A stretch of DNA of 64,000 nt, from contig JAZRHC010000010.1 of the NCBI GenBank assembly GCA_045644545.1, positions 1-64,000 of the forward strand. Reading direction: 5' to 3'. The number at the start of each line of letters is the position of its first letter. Position 1 is the stretch's first letter. Below are positions 15,522 through 24,347 of the stretch, one piece after another. Source of the stretch: Scatosoma sp045644545. Its GTDB lineage: Bacteria; Bacillota; Clostridia; Christensenellales; Borkfalkiaceae. A program made the translations under genes and the position numbers. The notes beneath the pieces were generated by a model. That model was not told where the DNA came from, searched no databases, and was given only the letters and a program-made list of their open reading frames with translations.

Positions 15522-16661
15522 TTAAAAGCTTCTCTTTCCGTTCAAGAATATGCTTTCTATTTCTATTTGTTCGTTAAACACCACGATATCCGCATCTTTT
15601 CCTGCCTCTAATGCGCCTTTGTTGATTTTGAGTATCTTCGCAGGGACTTCCGTCAGCATTTTTACCGCCGTGGGGATCGAATATCCGCATCCTTTTACGA
15701 GCGTTCTAATCAAACAATCCGCCGTTGCTACGCTTCCCGCGAACGCCGAGCGGTCTTTGAGCTTGCAAACGCCGTCTTCCACGATAAACTCCGTACCGCT
15801 CATTATCCCTTCTTTGATATCCGTTCCCGCGATTTCCAAACTGTCGGTGATAAGCGCAACTTTATCCGTGCCTTTGATTTTTATAATCATTTTTATCAAA
15901 TCGGGCGGCAGATGCTTTCCGTCCGCTATAATTTCCACGTACAGCTCGTCGCGCAAATACGCGCTTTCGATTACCCCAAGGCTTCTAAAACCGTGATCGC
16001 GCGTGACCGTCGAAGTTGCACTATACAAATGCGTGATCAGATTACATCCGTTTTCGATCGCCACTTGCATATCTTGGTATTTTGCGTCGGTATGCCCTGC
16101 CGAAGCGATTATATTATGCTCCGTCAAATACTTGCAAAACGCTCCGTTCTCGTCGCGTTCGGGCGCGTACGTCCAACGCACGATACTTTCTCCATATTCT
16201 GCTATCAGGCTTTCGTACTCCGATTTTTTAGGGGGCGTGATAAACGCAGGGCATTGTGCGCCCGCTTGATTTGCGGAAATATACGGTCCTTCCAAATGCG
16301 CGCCCAAAATATTTCCCTTCGTTTTTCCTTTGGCTTTATGGATATTGATCACGGCTTCCCGCATAGTTTTAAACTCACCCGTCGAAATCGTCGGAACGAT
16401 ACTCGTCGTGCCGTGTGCGAAATGATAATCACAGCCCGCGATTACGTCTTCGACCGTGCTATTCATAAACGCGTAGCCTCCTGCGCCGTGCGTGTGAATA
16501 TCAATAAATCCAGGCGATACGTATTTGCCCGTGTAATCGTATTCTTCGTCGGCGGGTTTATTCTCTTTACTGACTTCTAAGATTTTCCCGTTTTTTAAGT
16601 ACAAGAAGCCGTCGAATATATTATCTCCTAAAAGAATTTTATTACTTTTGATTTTTATCAT
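15522..16661 (-). CDS. nagA: N-acetylglucosamine-6-phosphate deacetylase
   Basis: A 379-residue amidohydrolase converting GlcNAc-6-P to glucosamine-6-P plus acetate. It has PGFIDIHTHG (HTH at 56-58), the HLEGPY metal site (E124), GHTDA, DGKHLPP and the catalytic aspartate in LITDSLE. Length fits the family (about 380). Its ATG overlaps the nagB stop as ATGA. With NagB it forms the terminal amino-sugar branch into fructose-6-P and supports N-acetylhexosamine-containing substrates for the operon. Confidence 0.96.
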   Translation of the reverse strand: MIKIKSNKILLGDNIFDGFLYLKNGKILEVSKENKPADEEYDYTGKYVSPGFIDIHTHGAGGYAFMNSTVEDVIAGCDYHFAHGTTSIVPTISTGEFKTMREAVINIHKAKGKTKGNILGAHLEGPYISANQAGAQCPAFITPPKKSEYESLIAEYGESIVRWTYAPERDENGAFCKYLTEHNIIASAGHTDAKYQDMQVAIENGCNLITHLYSATSTVTRDHGFRSLGVIESAYLRDELYVEIIADGKHLPPDLIKMIIKIKGTDKVALITDSLEIAGTDIKEGIMSGTEFIVEDGVCKLKDRSAFAGSVATADCLIRTLVKGCGYSIPTAVKMLTEVPAKILKINKGALEAGKDADIVVFNEQIEIESIFLNGKRSF

Positions 16662-17416
16662 AATAATTTCGAACTCTCGTTATCCAAATATAATTTTGCG
16701 TTGTCGTGCGTTCTTAATATACTTGCGGGACAATGCTCGTCTATGCTTCCGTTTAAGGTTTCATACACCGCGTTGGCTTTGGTTTTTGCCGGCACGATAC
16801 AGAATAAATAGGGCGCTTTTACCAAAGTCGGCACGGTCAAAGTCATTGCGTGCGTAGGCACTTCGTCAAGGCTCGCAAAGCAACCGTCGTTGACTTGCTG
16901 TTGACGGCAAATTTCGTCTAACTTCACGGGCTTTACCCACTTCTCGTCTTTAAAATCCGCTACGGGGGGATCGTTGAAAGCGATATGCCCGTTTTCCCCT
17001 ATTCCCATAATCACGATATCCGTGGGGTTTTCTTGCAATAATTTTCCGTATCTTTCCGCTTCCGCTTCGGGGTTCGTCGTCGTAATATCTATGTAGTTCA
17101 CGCTTTTAAACGGTACGAGTCCGAAGATATGCGCTTTTAAGAAATTTCCGAAGCCTTGCGGCGCGTTCTTATCCAACCCGATATATTCGTCCATATGATA
17201 CGCGTTGACTCTGTTCCATTCGATTTCTTTATCTTCCACGAGGGATTTCAACACGTCGTTTTGCGAGGGCGCTGCCGCAAAAATCATATTGATTTCTGCC
17301 TTTTCCGCCAAAAGCTCCGCGATTTTTGCCTTGATATCCCGCGCCGCCGCTTTGCCCATCAGCGTTCTAGTTTCGTAAATTTCCACCGAGAGTTTGTCTG
17401 CTTTGTAGTTTTTCAT
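16658..17416 (-). CDS. nagB: Glucosamine-6-phosphate deaminase
   Basis: A 252-residue aldose-ketose isomerase/deaminase forming fructose-6-P and ammonia. It has the catalytic HMDEY (74-78) and the GIGENGHIAFNDP loop (138-150). The C-terminal allosteric extension of enterobacterial NagB is absent, as in Gram-positive enzymes. AAGGAG lies eight bases upstream of the ATG, and the start also overlaps the stop of a decayed upstream frame as ATGA, so it was once translationally coupled to it. Confidence 0.95.
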   Translation of the reverse strand: MKNYKADKLSVEIYETRTLMGKAAARDIKAKIAELLAEKAEINMIFAAAPSQNDVLKSLVEDKEIEWNRVNAYHMDEYIGLDKNAPQGFGNFLKAHIFGLVPFKSVNYIDITTTNPEAEAERYGKLLQENPTDIVIMGIGENGHIAFNDPPVADFKDEKWVKPVKLDEICRQQQVNDGCFASLDEVPTHAMTLTVPTLVKAPYLFCIVPAKTKANAVYETLNGSIDEHCPASILRTHDNAKLYLDNESSKLL

Positions 17417-17690
17417 AGTATCTCCTTTAATTTTTCTACCGCGTCGTTAAACGCCGCTTTTTGATCGAGGTATTGATAGGGGTTTTCAAACGTTTTTCCC
17501 ACTAACGCCTTTAAGCCGCTAAACGTTTGCAAACGTGGCTCTAACGCGATAAACGCATCTTTTTAGTCGGTATAAAACGCGATAGAAGGATATGCTCTCC
17601 CTTTTTAGAATCGAGATAGCATATCCCCGTAACGTTATATCCTTTATCTAAAAGCGAACGCACGTGGAGCTTTCAGATAACGCCTATCTC
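17413..17690 (-). pseudogene. Decayed gene upstream of nagB
   Basis: The last 40-odd codons before nagB read cleanly (DAFIALEPRLQ, then GKTFENPYQYLDQ, then AVEKLKEIL) and end in TGA overlapping the nagB ATG. Upstream, protein-like text (LLDKGYNVTGICYLDSKKGE) continues only in another frame, with in-frame stops between. Two or more frameshifts plus a lost 5' end explain this. The family is not recognised. Operon position suggests a former sugar kinase, isomerase or regulator, but that is a guess. Confidence 0.65.
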
Positions 17691-17693
17691 GCG

Positions 17694-19313
17694 TTAAAAA
17701 CACTTATCCGCTTCGTTTAAGACTTCTAAGCGCAAAGCGTCGAAAGCTTTCCAATCTGTTTCGTAGTCTTCTAAAGTGCGACAAGCTCTTTCCACCAACT
17801 TGTCTGCAAGCGCAGGAGCTTTTTCTTTGATAATCGAAACAAGCTCCCAGTCCTCTGCGCCTGCGCGTTGCGCGTGCGCACGAACGGTATCCCAGTAATC
17901 GCCGTCCACGTTATATACGATTCCAAGCCCGCCAGGTTCACGAGTATCGGTTAAACCGTTTTCAAACTCGCTGTACAGGTGATAACCGAAATGCAAGAAG
18001 CCTTCAAAATTATACCGATGGCAAATCCAAAAACAAAGTCTTGAAACGATTAAGGGTAAATCTATCGTACGATTCATCATACGTCCGGCAGGAGCACCGC
18101 AAGCGTACCACGTCATTCTTTGACCTTCTGCTTGTTGTTTTTGGAAGGACTCTTTATATTTTTCGTAGATAGCGTTCTTGACGCACCAAATATCTGCCGA
18201 ACCGGGGATATTATCTACTTCAACGGGATCGTGAATTACTAATTCAGGGTAAATGGATCTTATCATCCCCACTAAAATACGATAGTTTTCGGCGTTCGCA
18301 AACTGAGGCTCGTCGAATAAGCATTGAACGTATTTTTTTTGCCAATGATTTCTCTCTACCATTTCTTTTACTCGTTTGAAGTAGAGCTTTAACTGTCTAT
18401 ACGCTTCCACGTCCGTTGCAAGATGCTTGTTGTCCCAATCCCATAACAAATAAATTTCCGGCTGATTCCAAACCAAGAAACGCGCAACAAACCAACCGCT
18501 TAATATAGGCATTCCGGCTTTTTCCGCTATCTGTAAGGACTTTTCCAAATTGCTTAAATCAAAATCGATAATTTTTCCGTTTTCATCTCTAACGCATTCG
18601 TCATCTGGATTACTACGCCACCATTCCGTCAAAAAGAGCTGCGTGTTTCGTATATCGACTAAATGCGCCAATAATTTTTCGTACATCTCATAATATTCTT
18701 TAGAATATTTCTTTGCTTTGGCCTCGCCGGCAATCCTGCTGGCGATCGCCCAGTTTATAACGATCAATTTAGAATCTTGCAACGCCGGAATCGTTGCTTT
18801 ATGTACGTTTAAAGTGATGGGAACTTCCACTATTTTACCTTGCGTTTCTACCGTGATTACGATTTTCTGCACGCCAGCCGATATATCACGGTTTGCGATA
18901 AAACGAAACGCGAAGCCTAATCTTCCACCGCGTACGAAGCACTTATCCATCGGCGCGGTAATATCATATACGTCAAACGGCGCTTGACGCGTGACGAAAT
19001 CTTTCACCGCTTCGTAATCGTCCGTCTTATTTGCGTTGGGCTTTCCATCCGGCGCGCTATTGCGCTTAATTCTAACGCTTACTAATTGATAAGGTATTAT
19101 CGTTATCCCGTTTGCTCCTTTTACCGAAAAAGTGAACGGCGTTTTTTCTTCCACCGTTATATCCGTTAAAATTTGGCATAATACGTTTCCACCGCGCGCC
19201 ACGTCTAACGTTAACAATTTTTCGTCGAGTTCTTTCAACTCGTCGTCGGGATATACCCATTGGCTTTCAGAATACACGTTGAATTTTTCCGTTGTTCTTT
19301 CGATTGACATCAT
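17694..19313 (-). CDS. GH123-like (DUF4091) glycoside hydrolase
   Basis: A 539-residue protein with an N-terminal beta-sandwich (1-175) and a barrel. The barrel contains LFDEPQ (D334-E335, the acidic pair expected for substrate-assisted catalysis), YACGAP, and a C-terminal FEGFLHFGYH segment, matching the DUF4091/GH123 N-acetylgalactosaminidase-like family. I start at the first of two ATGs (19313), which follow AGGAG; longer versions overlap the upstream gene. No signal peptide. It pairs well with NagA/NagB if amino sugars are released. Specificity is inferred. Confidence 0.8.
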   Translation of the reverse strand: MMSIERTTEKFNVYSESQWVYPDDELKELDEKLLTLDVARGGNVLCQILTDITVEEKTPFTFSVKGANGITIIPYQLVSVRIKRNSAPDGKPNANKTDDYEAVKDFVTRQAPFDVYDITAPMDKCFVRGGRLGFAFRFIANRDISAGVQKIVITVETQGKIVEVPITLNVHKATIPALQDSKLIVINWAIASRIAGEAKAKKYSKEYYEMYEKLLAHLVDIRNTQLFLTEWWRSNPDDECVRDENGKIIDFDLSNLEKSLQIAEKAGMPILSGWFVARFLVWNQPEIYLLWDWDNKHLATDVEAYRQLKLYFKRVKEMVERNHWQKKYVQCLFDEPQFANAENYRILVGMIRSIYPELVIHDPVEVDNIPGSADIWCVKNAIYEKYKESFQKQQAEGQRMTWYACGAPAGRMMNRTIDLPLIVSRLCFWICHRYNFEGFLHFGYHLYSEFENGLTDTREPGGLGIVYNVDGDYWDTVRAHAQRAGAEDWELVSIIKEKAPALADKLVERACRTLEDYETDWKAFDALRLEVLNEADKCF

Positions 19314-19338
19314 TTTTTCTCCTATTTTTTTATTATTT

Positions 19339-20985
19339 TCAGTAAACGATCTGCACTTCGCTCGGTGCGTCGACGTGCATTTTCGTTTCACCGTTTTCCA
19401 CGCAAACGTTGGCGGAAATCACCCCGTAAGGCGTCGGGAATTTTGCTTGAAGGCTGTTTAATCCCGCCATATTCGGCTTAATCGCTATCTTTCGGCAACC
19501 GCTTTCTAACACGTTGAGCCCTAAAACGTATTCCGTTAAAAATTGAACGGGTCCGCAAGACCAACCGTGGCAAAAGCTATGAATAAAGCCTTTATAGCAA
19601 TAATCCCCGAAATCTCCGTGTAGATCTTTAAGTCCTTTGGGAGTGGGTTCGTCTATGCGACCGCTACCTTTTAACCATTCCACGTTAAAATCTTCCCAGA
19701 ACGTCGTCGCTCCTCGCGAAAGCATACCGCCGTAGTATTCTTTCATTATCTTTACCGCTTTTTCTACTCCAGCCGTTTCTGCGATCGCCCGTAAAATGAA
19801 ATAGCTGTGGAAAGTACACAATCCTTTCGCGCCACCTTCGAGAAGTTTTTCCGCAGCCGTTTCGGAATCCACCTGTCCTGCCAGATACCCAAACGCCACG
19901 ACTTGTTTTGCCGCGTCCGTCAAATCTTCTTTATAGGCTTCTAACTTTTTCACTAATTTTTCGCAGTTTGCCGTGGATTTGCCAAACTTCCTTAAAAGCC
20001 CAATAAAATTCTTCGTGACGAAAATGAAAACGTATCGGCAACCGGCTCTCGCGTACGGCTTATCGTAGGTGGGCCAGTCTAAGAAGAATGGATCGAGCGG
20101 TTTAATTTCGGGACGAAGCGAAAAATCAATAGTCCCGTCGTCGCATACGCAAGAATCCAACTGTTCGATGATCCCCTCCATCTTAGGCAACCATTCTTCT
20201 ACGAACGCGGTGTTGCGCACCTTTAAGTAATAATCGATTATAATCTGTATGAACCAAAACGAATACGTAGGCATATGCATCCAACCGGGCAACGGTTTTT
20301 CTTCGTAGGCTTTTCTCAGCGCGTCTTCTACGCACTCGTCTGCGCCGAAAATATTCGTGATGGCAAGAACTTGCGGTTCCATATCGCCGATCCAGATTAA
20401 ACGGTCGCGCTTGATCCCTTCGATCAAGCTCTTTTGCATAGTTAAAAATACCGTATATCTCGCCGTATCGTAAATTTGATTTACGAGAGAATCGTCGCAG
20501 ATGAATTGACTTTTATACTCTAAATCCCGATGAGAATACGCCGCGTAAATATTAGGTATTCTCCAAATAATGTGATCGGGTGAAAGAAAATCAATTCTGA
20601 CGAATCTAAATCCCGTCTGTCCCCATTCCATATCGGAAAGCTCGGGAACTTTTACGATCATATCGCGAGTAGAATGGTGGTTCGTGGCGTTTTTTTCGCC
20701 AATCTCCGCGCAAACTTCACCGCACGATTCGCCAAAACGGATTCGAAAATCCGTTTCGAATTTTTGAAAACGTACGTAGTGAGAAAGAACTCGTATCCCG
20801 CCTTGCAACTCTCTCCCGAAATCCAAAATGATATATCCTTTCCCTTGACAAATCAAACAATTGTTTTCCGTGAAGGAAATATGATCTCTTCTGTTTACCA
20901 AAAGAGCTTCCGCGTTCACAATGTTGTCCGATTTCTCTACGATCCGCGTGGGAAGCAGATAATCTTTTACCAAATTACATCTCAT
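19339..20985 (-). CDS. GH78-like alpha-L-rhamnosidase family protein
   Basis: A 548-residue protein with an N-terminal beta region (LDFGRELQGG, residues 55-63), an alpha/alpha barrel whose KRDRLIWIGD (192-201) matches the conserved GH78 motif with its catalytic acid, and a C-terminal beta domain. It is shorter than classical GH78 enzymes (about 900) because the carbohydrate-binding front domains are missing. It is the first gene of the leftward operon, behind a consensus promoter, with GGTAGG upstream of the ATG. Rhamnosidase activity is likely, but other GH78-clade specificities are possible. Confidence 0.82.
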   Translation of the reverse strand: MRCNLVKDYLLPTRIVEKSDNIVNAEALLVNRRDHISFTENNCLICQGKGYIILDFGRELQGGIRVLSHYVRFQKFETDFRIRFGESCGEVCAEIGEKNATNHHSTRDMIVKVPELSDMEWGQTGFRFVRIDFLSPDHIIWRIPNIYAAYSHRDLEYKSQFICDDSLVNQIYDTARYTVFLTMQKSLIEGIKRDRLIWIGDMEPQVLAITNIFGADECVEDALRKAYEEKPLPGWMHMPTYSFWFIQIIIDYYLKVRNTAFVEEWLPKMEGIIEQLDSCVCDDGTIDFSLRPEIKPLDPFFLDWPTYDKPYARAGCRYVFIFVTKNFIGLLRKFGKSTANCEKLVKKLEAYKEDLTDAAKQVVAFGYLAGQVDSETAAEKLLEGGAKGLCTFHSYFILRAIAETAGVEKAVKIMKEYYGGMLSRGATTFWEDFNVEWLKGSGRIDEPTPKGLKDLHGDFGDYCYKGFIHSFCHGWSCGPVQFLTEYVLGLNVLESGCRKIAIKPNMAGLNSLQAKFPTPYGVISANVCVENGETKMHVDAPSEVQIVY

Positions 20986-21109
20986 TTCAACCTACCTTCC
21001 TTTGAAAATTTTAAACAAATTAGGACGTCGACTCGTAAAATACTTATCGCGATATAAAGCGAATACAATAATTTAGACCCTATTTCCCCATTGTTTATTT
21101 TACACTATC

Positions 21110-21138
21110 ATAATACCACTTTTTCTTTCTCTTGTCAA
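21110..21138 (-). promoter_or_regulatory. Promoter of the sugar-catabolic operon
   Basis: On the minus strand, TTGACA (21133-21138), 17 bases, and TATTAT (21110-21115). The leader to the GH78-like gene is about 120 bases. It is the only strong promoter found for the ten-kilobase operon. Confidence 0.88.
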
Positions 21139-21199
21139 TGTTCTGTTCAAAAAAAGTATGTTTTTTTATAACAAAATACACGAAATATATATTGAATAA

Positions 21200-21226
21200 T
21201 TGACAAAAGCAATTTTTTAATAAAAT
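21200..21226 (+). promoter_or_regulatory. Candidate promoter of the AraC-like stub
   Basis: TTGACA (21200-21205) and TAAAAT (21221-21226) are separated by only 15 bases, which is short. It is divergent from the operon promoter, as expected for a linked regulator. Confidence 0.45.
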
Positions 21227-21255
21227 GATTTCATCGCTGTTTTGAAAGTGCGCGT

Positions 21256-21390
21256 ATGAAAAACAAATTCCACCTTACAACGTATACATCGGATTATTAT
21301 ACCGCCGAAAAATCAAAGCTCATTATGCAACCACGTAAACATTCCAGCTTGGAAATTTATTACGTCGTAACTGGGAAATTAACGGTATAG
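21256..21390 (+). pseudogene. Truncated AraC-family regulator (N-terminal stub)
   Basis: Forty-four codons from ATG (21256) to TAG read like the start of an AraC-type cupin domain: MKNKFHLTTYTSDYYTAEKS, then QPRKHSSLEIYYVVTGKLTV. Intact members have about 280 residues with two C-terminal HTH motifs; none follow. The frame ends exactly where the rplQ terminator begins, so the rest was deleted. Its position divergent from the glycosidase operon strongly suggests it once controlled that operon. Confidence 0.7.
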
Positions 21391-21422
21391 AAAAACTCTC
21401 TCTTTTTCAAGAGAGAGTTTTT
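21391..21422 (-). terminator. Terminator of the S10-spc-alpha cluster
   Basis: AAAAACTCTCTC (21391-21402) and GAGAGAGTTTTT (21411-21422) form a perfect 12-bp stem with an eight-base loop. The T-run lies at the 3' arm in both directions, so it may work bidirectionally. Confidence 0.88.
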
Positions 21423-21426
21423 CAAC

Positions 21427-21933
21427 TTAGACTAATTCGATAATCGCTTTTTCAGCAGCGTCGCCGCGACGTTCGCCGAGAAGATAAATTCTCGTGTAGC
21501 CGCCGCCTTGACCGAGCTCTTCTTTACGAGCCGCGTATTTAGGCGCGATTTCGTTGAAGAGTTTGTCCATCAAAGGATGCTGAATATCAGCCGTTCTCGC
21601 CTTATAATCGCTCTTCTTTTCGTTGAACGCTTTGATTTCTTGCAGATCGTAGGTTTTAGCCATAATCGCACGGCGAGCGGCAAGCTTCTTCGCGCCGTCT
21701 TTAATGTTCGTAACGGTGATTTCCTTGCCTTTTTTGTCCTTTTTCGTTACTTCGAATTCGATGTTATCATCGTAGGTATTAACCGCTTTGGTGATGAGCT
21801 TTTCAACGTAGGGACGAAGCTCTTTAGCCTTTGCTGCGGTGGTTTCGATTTTTCCGTACCAAAGAAGTTGGGACGCCAAGCCTCTTAAAAGCGCGTTTCT
21901 TTCTTTGGAAGTTCTTCCCAATTTGCCGGGCAT
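21427..21933 (-). CDS. rplQ: Ribosomal protein L17, long form
   Basis: A 168-residue L17 at the peptide exit side of the 50S subunit. The N-terminal KLGRTSKERNALLRGL and C-terminal GGGYTRIYLLGERRGDAAE segments are canonical. About 45 extra residues (near 58-100, Lys-rich, KKDKKGKEITVTN) interrupt the middle compared with the usual 115-130. It is the last gene of the alpha operon, four bases after rpoA, with AGGAGG upstream and the cluster terminator directly behind it. Confidence 0.97.
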   Translation of the reverse strand: MPGKLGRTSKERNALLRGLASQLLWYGKIETTAAKAKELRPYVEKLITKAVNTYDDNIEFEVTKKDKKGKEITVTNIKDGAKKLAARRAIMAKTYDLQEIKAFNEKKSDYKARTADIQHPLMDKLFNEIAPKYAARKEELGQGGGYTRIYLLGERRGDAAEKAIIELV

Positions 21934-21937
21934 AATT

Positions 21938-22888
21938 TTAATCCTCCTGTTTTGTTAATGAAAGACCGTAAGATTCCAACTTGTGAATGACTTCGTCAAG
22001 CGACTTTCTGCCGAGGTTTCTCACCTTCAACATATCGTCCTCCGTCTTGTGGGTAAGGTCTTCTACCGTATGAATGTTTGCTCTCTTCAAGCAGTTGTAG
22101 GAACGGACGGACAAGTCCATTTCCTCGATCGCCATTTTGAGAACCTGTTGTTGTTTGTCGTCTTCCGTCTTGACGAGAATGTCCATACCTTTGATCGTTT
22201 CGCTAAGGTTGACGAACAAATTGATATGATCTTGCATAATCTTCGCAGCCAAAGAAATGATTTCTTTGCCAGAGAACGTGCCGTCCGTCCAGACTTCCAG
22301 CGTCAATTTGTCGTAGTCGACCGCCTGCCCTACGCGCGTGGGTTCAACCGAATAGTTTACCTTTTGAACGGGCGTGTAGATAGAGTCGATCGCGATATAA
22401 TCGACGACGGGTTGCTTATTTTCTTTTGCGGGCTTATACCCTCTGCCTCTGCCGACCGTGATCTCGACGTCGAGTTTTGCGCCTTCATCGATCGTACAAA
22501 CGTACTGATCTCCGTTGATCACCTCGATTTCCGCGTCTACGTTGAGGTCTTTTCCCGTAAGGACGGCAGGACCCTCTTTCGTGACGTGAAGAACTTTTTC
22601 GTAGTTCTTGTCGATAACCTTCGTTTTAAGCGCAAGCGTTTTGAGGTTAAGGATAATTTCCGTTACGTCCTCTTTCACGCCTGCAACGGCAGAAAATTCG
22701 TGTTTAACGCTACCGTCGAGGAATTTGATTCCTTCCACCGCCGCACCGGGCAAAGCGGAGAGGAGAATTCTCCTCAAACAGTTTCCAATCGTAAGACCGA
22801 AGCCCTTTTCCAAAGGTTCGCAAACGACCTTCGCATAGAAATCGTCGTTTTCAAGCACCTCAAGCTTGGGCATATCCATTTCGATCAT
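21938..22888 (-). CDS. rpoA: RNA polymerase alpha subunit
   Basis: A 316-residue alpha subunit. The N-terminal dimerisation and assembly domain spans 1-230, with FGLTIGNCLRRILLSALPG as the core helix. The C-terminal helix-hairpin-helix domain (about 250-310, LSVRSYNCLKRANI and then NLGRKSLDEV) contacts UP elements and activators. Length is normal (about 315). GGAGG seven bases upstream fixes the ATG. It lies between rpsD and rplQ as in most Firmicutes. Confidence 0.98.
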   Translation of the reverse strand: MIEMDMPKLEVLENDDFYAKVVCEPLEKGFGLTIGNCLRRILLSALPGAAVEGIKFLDGSVKHEFSAVAGVKEDVTEIILNLKTLALKTKVIDKNYEKVLHVTKEGPAVLTGKDLNVDAEIEVINGDQYVCTIDEGAKLDVEITVGRGRGYKPAKENKQPVVDYIAIDSIYTPVQKVNYSVEPTRVGQAVDYDKLTLEVWTDGTFSGKEIISLAAKIMQDHINLFVNLSETIKGMDILVKTEDDKQQQVLKMAIEEMDLSVRSYNCLKRANIHTVEDLTHKTEDDMLKVRNLGRKSLDEVIHKLESYGLSLTKQED

Positions 22889-22913
22889 TATGTTACCTCC
22901 TTATATTTTTTAA

Positions 22914-23540
22914 TTATTTGGAGTACAATTCGACAATCATATGCTCAGCAATCTGGCTGTCGATATCTTCTCTGGCGGGAAGTGCCAATACCTTTCCTTC
23001 AAGTTTTTCTCTGTCGAATTCCACCCATTTCACGAGCGTGTTATTCGCAGCGGTTTCCTTTAAAGCGGTGAAATATTTATTTCCCTTTCTGTTTTCCTTA
23101 ACGCACACGACGTCGCCTACCTTCACGATATAGGAAGGAACGGTAACCGTCTTGCCGTTTACGGACAGATGCGCGTGGTTTACGAGCTGACGAGCGAGCG
23201 TTCTCGAAGGAGCAAGACCCATTCTGAACACGACGTTATCCAATCTTCTTTCCAACAAGGAAAGCATATTTTCACCGGTAACGCCCTTCATACGGTCTGC
23301 CATTTCGTAGTATTTACGGAACTGACCTTCCTGTACGCCGTAAATTCTCTTCGTCTTCTGCTTTTCGCGAAGCTGTAATCCGTATTCGGATACCTTCTTT
23401 CTGTCCGCACCGTGCTGACCGGGCGCAACCGGACGCTTATTGAACGGGCATTTTTCCATATAGCACTTGTCCCCTTTGAGGAACAACTTAGCGCCTTCTC
23501 TTCTGCAAAGCTTGCATTTAGCTTCTCTATAAGTTGCCAT
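22914..23540 (-). CDS. rpsD: Ribosomal protein S4, zinc form
   Basis: A 208-residue primary binder of 16S rRNA. The N-terminus carries a zinc site, C9-x2-C12-x13-C26-x4-C31. The S4 RNA-binding domain follows (LERRLDNVVFRMGLAPSRTL and then HLSVNGKTV). In many Gram-positives rpsD lies elsewhere in the genome; here it sits inside the alpha operon between rpsK and rpoA, as in clostridia and Gram-negatives. It could autoregulate this operon. Confidence 0.97.
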   Translation of the reverse strand: MATYREAKCKLCRREGAKLFLKGDKCYMEKCPFNKRPVAPGQHGADRKKVSEYGLQLREKQKTKRIYGVQEGQFRKYYEMADRMKGVTGENMLSLLERRLDNVVFRMGLAPSRTLARQLVNHAHLSVNGKTVTVPSYIVKVGDVVCVKENRKGNKYFTALKETAANNTLVKWVEFDREKLEGKVLALPAREDIDSQIAEHMIVELYSK

Positions 23541-23561
23541 AATCTTTTAACTGCCTCCTGA

Positions 23562-23960
23562 TTAAACTCTACGACGTTTGGGGGGTCTGCATCCGTTGTG
23601 GGGGATGGGCGAAACGTCGGAAATCAAGGTGATTTCCAAATCGCAGGTGGACAGCGCGCGGATTGCGGATTCTCTGCCTGCACCGGGACCCTTAACGTAT
23701 ACTTCTACGGTGCGAAGACCGTGTTCTTTTGCCGCTTTTGCCGCCGTTTCCGCCGCCATCTGCGCCGCGAAAGGAGTACCCTTTCTCGAACCCTTATAGC
23801 CGAGCGCGCCTGCGCTGCATTGGGAAATAGCGTTGCCAGCCATATCCGTTACCGTTACCAACGTGTTGTTGAAGGTGGACTGGATATGAACTTGACCTTT
23901 GTCTACTTTTTTAATTTCTTTGCGCTTACGAGAAGCGACTTTCTTTTTCATTTCTGCCAT
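23562..23960 (-). CDS. rpsK: Ribosomal protein S11
   Basis: A 132-residue platform protein of the 30S subunit. The core VHIQSTFNNTLVTVTDMAGN and the C-terminal signature PIPHNGCRPPKRRRV are both present, preceded by a basic extension KKKVASRKRKEIKK. Length is normal. It lies 18 bases after rpsM in the alpha operon. Confidence 0.98.
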   Translation of the reverse strand: MAEMKKKVASRKRKEIKKVDKGQVHIQSTFNNTLVTVTDMAGNAISQCSAGALGYKGSRKGTPFAAQMAAETAAKAAKEHGLRTVEVYVKGPGAGRESAIRALSTCDLEITLISDVSPIPHNGCRPPKRRRV

Positions 23961-23978
23961 TTTTTATCGCCTCCTCAA

Positions 23979-24347
23979 TTACTTCTTCTTACCTGCGATC
24001 GCGCGAGCAGGACCCTTACGCGTGTGAGCGTTTCTCTTCGTGCTCTGACCGCGAACGGGCAAGCCTTTTCTGTGACGGATGCCTCTGTAACATCCGATTT
24101 CCATAAGGCGTTTGATGTTGAGGGAAACTTCGCTGCGAAGCTCGCCTTCCACTCTAAGGTTGTGATCGATATATTCTCTCAATTTGGAAACGTCGTTTTC
24201 GTCGAGATCCTTTACTCTCGTATCAGGATTGATACCCGTTTCCGCGAGAATCTTTTTGGAAGTAGTAAGCCCGATCCCGTAAATATAAGTAAGACCGATC
24301 TCTACTCTCTTTTCTCTGGGTAAATCTACACCGGCAATACGTGCCAT
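23979..24347 (-). CDS. rpsM: Ribosomal protein S13
   Basis: A 122-residue head protein of the 30S subunit contacting the P-site tRNA. It has MARIAGVDLPREKRVEIGLT at the start and the basic tail RGQSTKRNAHTRKGPARA. It is the first gene of a transcription unit with its own consensus promoter and an unusually long leader of about 320 bases. CGGAGG precedes the ATG. Confidence 0.98.
   Translation of the reverse strand: MARIAGVDLPREKRVEIGLTYIYGIGLTTSKKILAETGINPDTRVKDLDENDVSKLREYIDHNLRVEGELRSEVSLNIKRLMEIGCYRGIRHRKGLPVRGQSTKRNAHTRKGPARAIAGKKK

Noticed and set aside
17413..17690. Programmed frameshift in the gene upstream of nagB
   Set aside because: There are in-frame stops in every frame and no slippery site with a downstream structure, so decay is simpler.
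21983..23071. A 362-codon open frame on the plus strand across rpoA and rpsD
   Set aside because: It lies wholly antisense to two conserved genes, has no ribosome binding site and no family-like motif. Such frames are mirror effects of codon bias.
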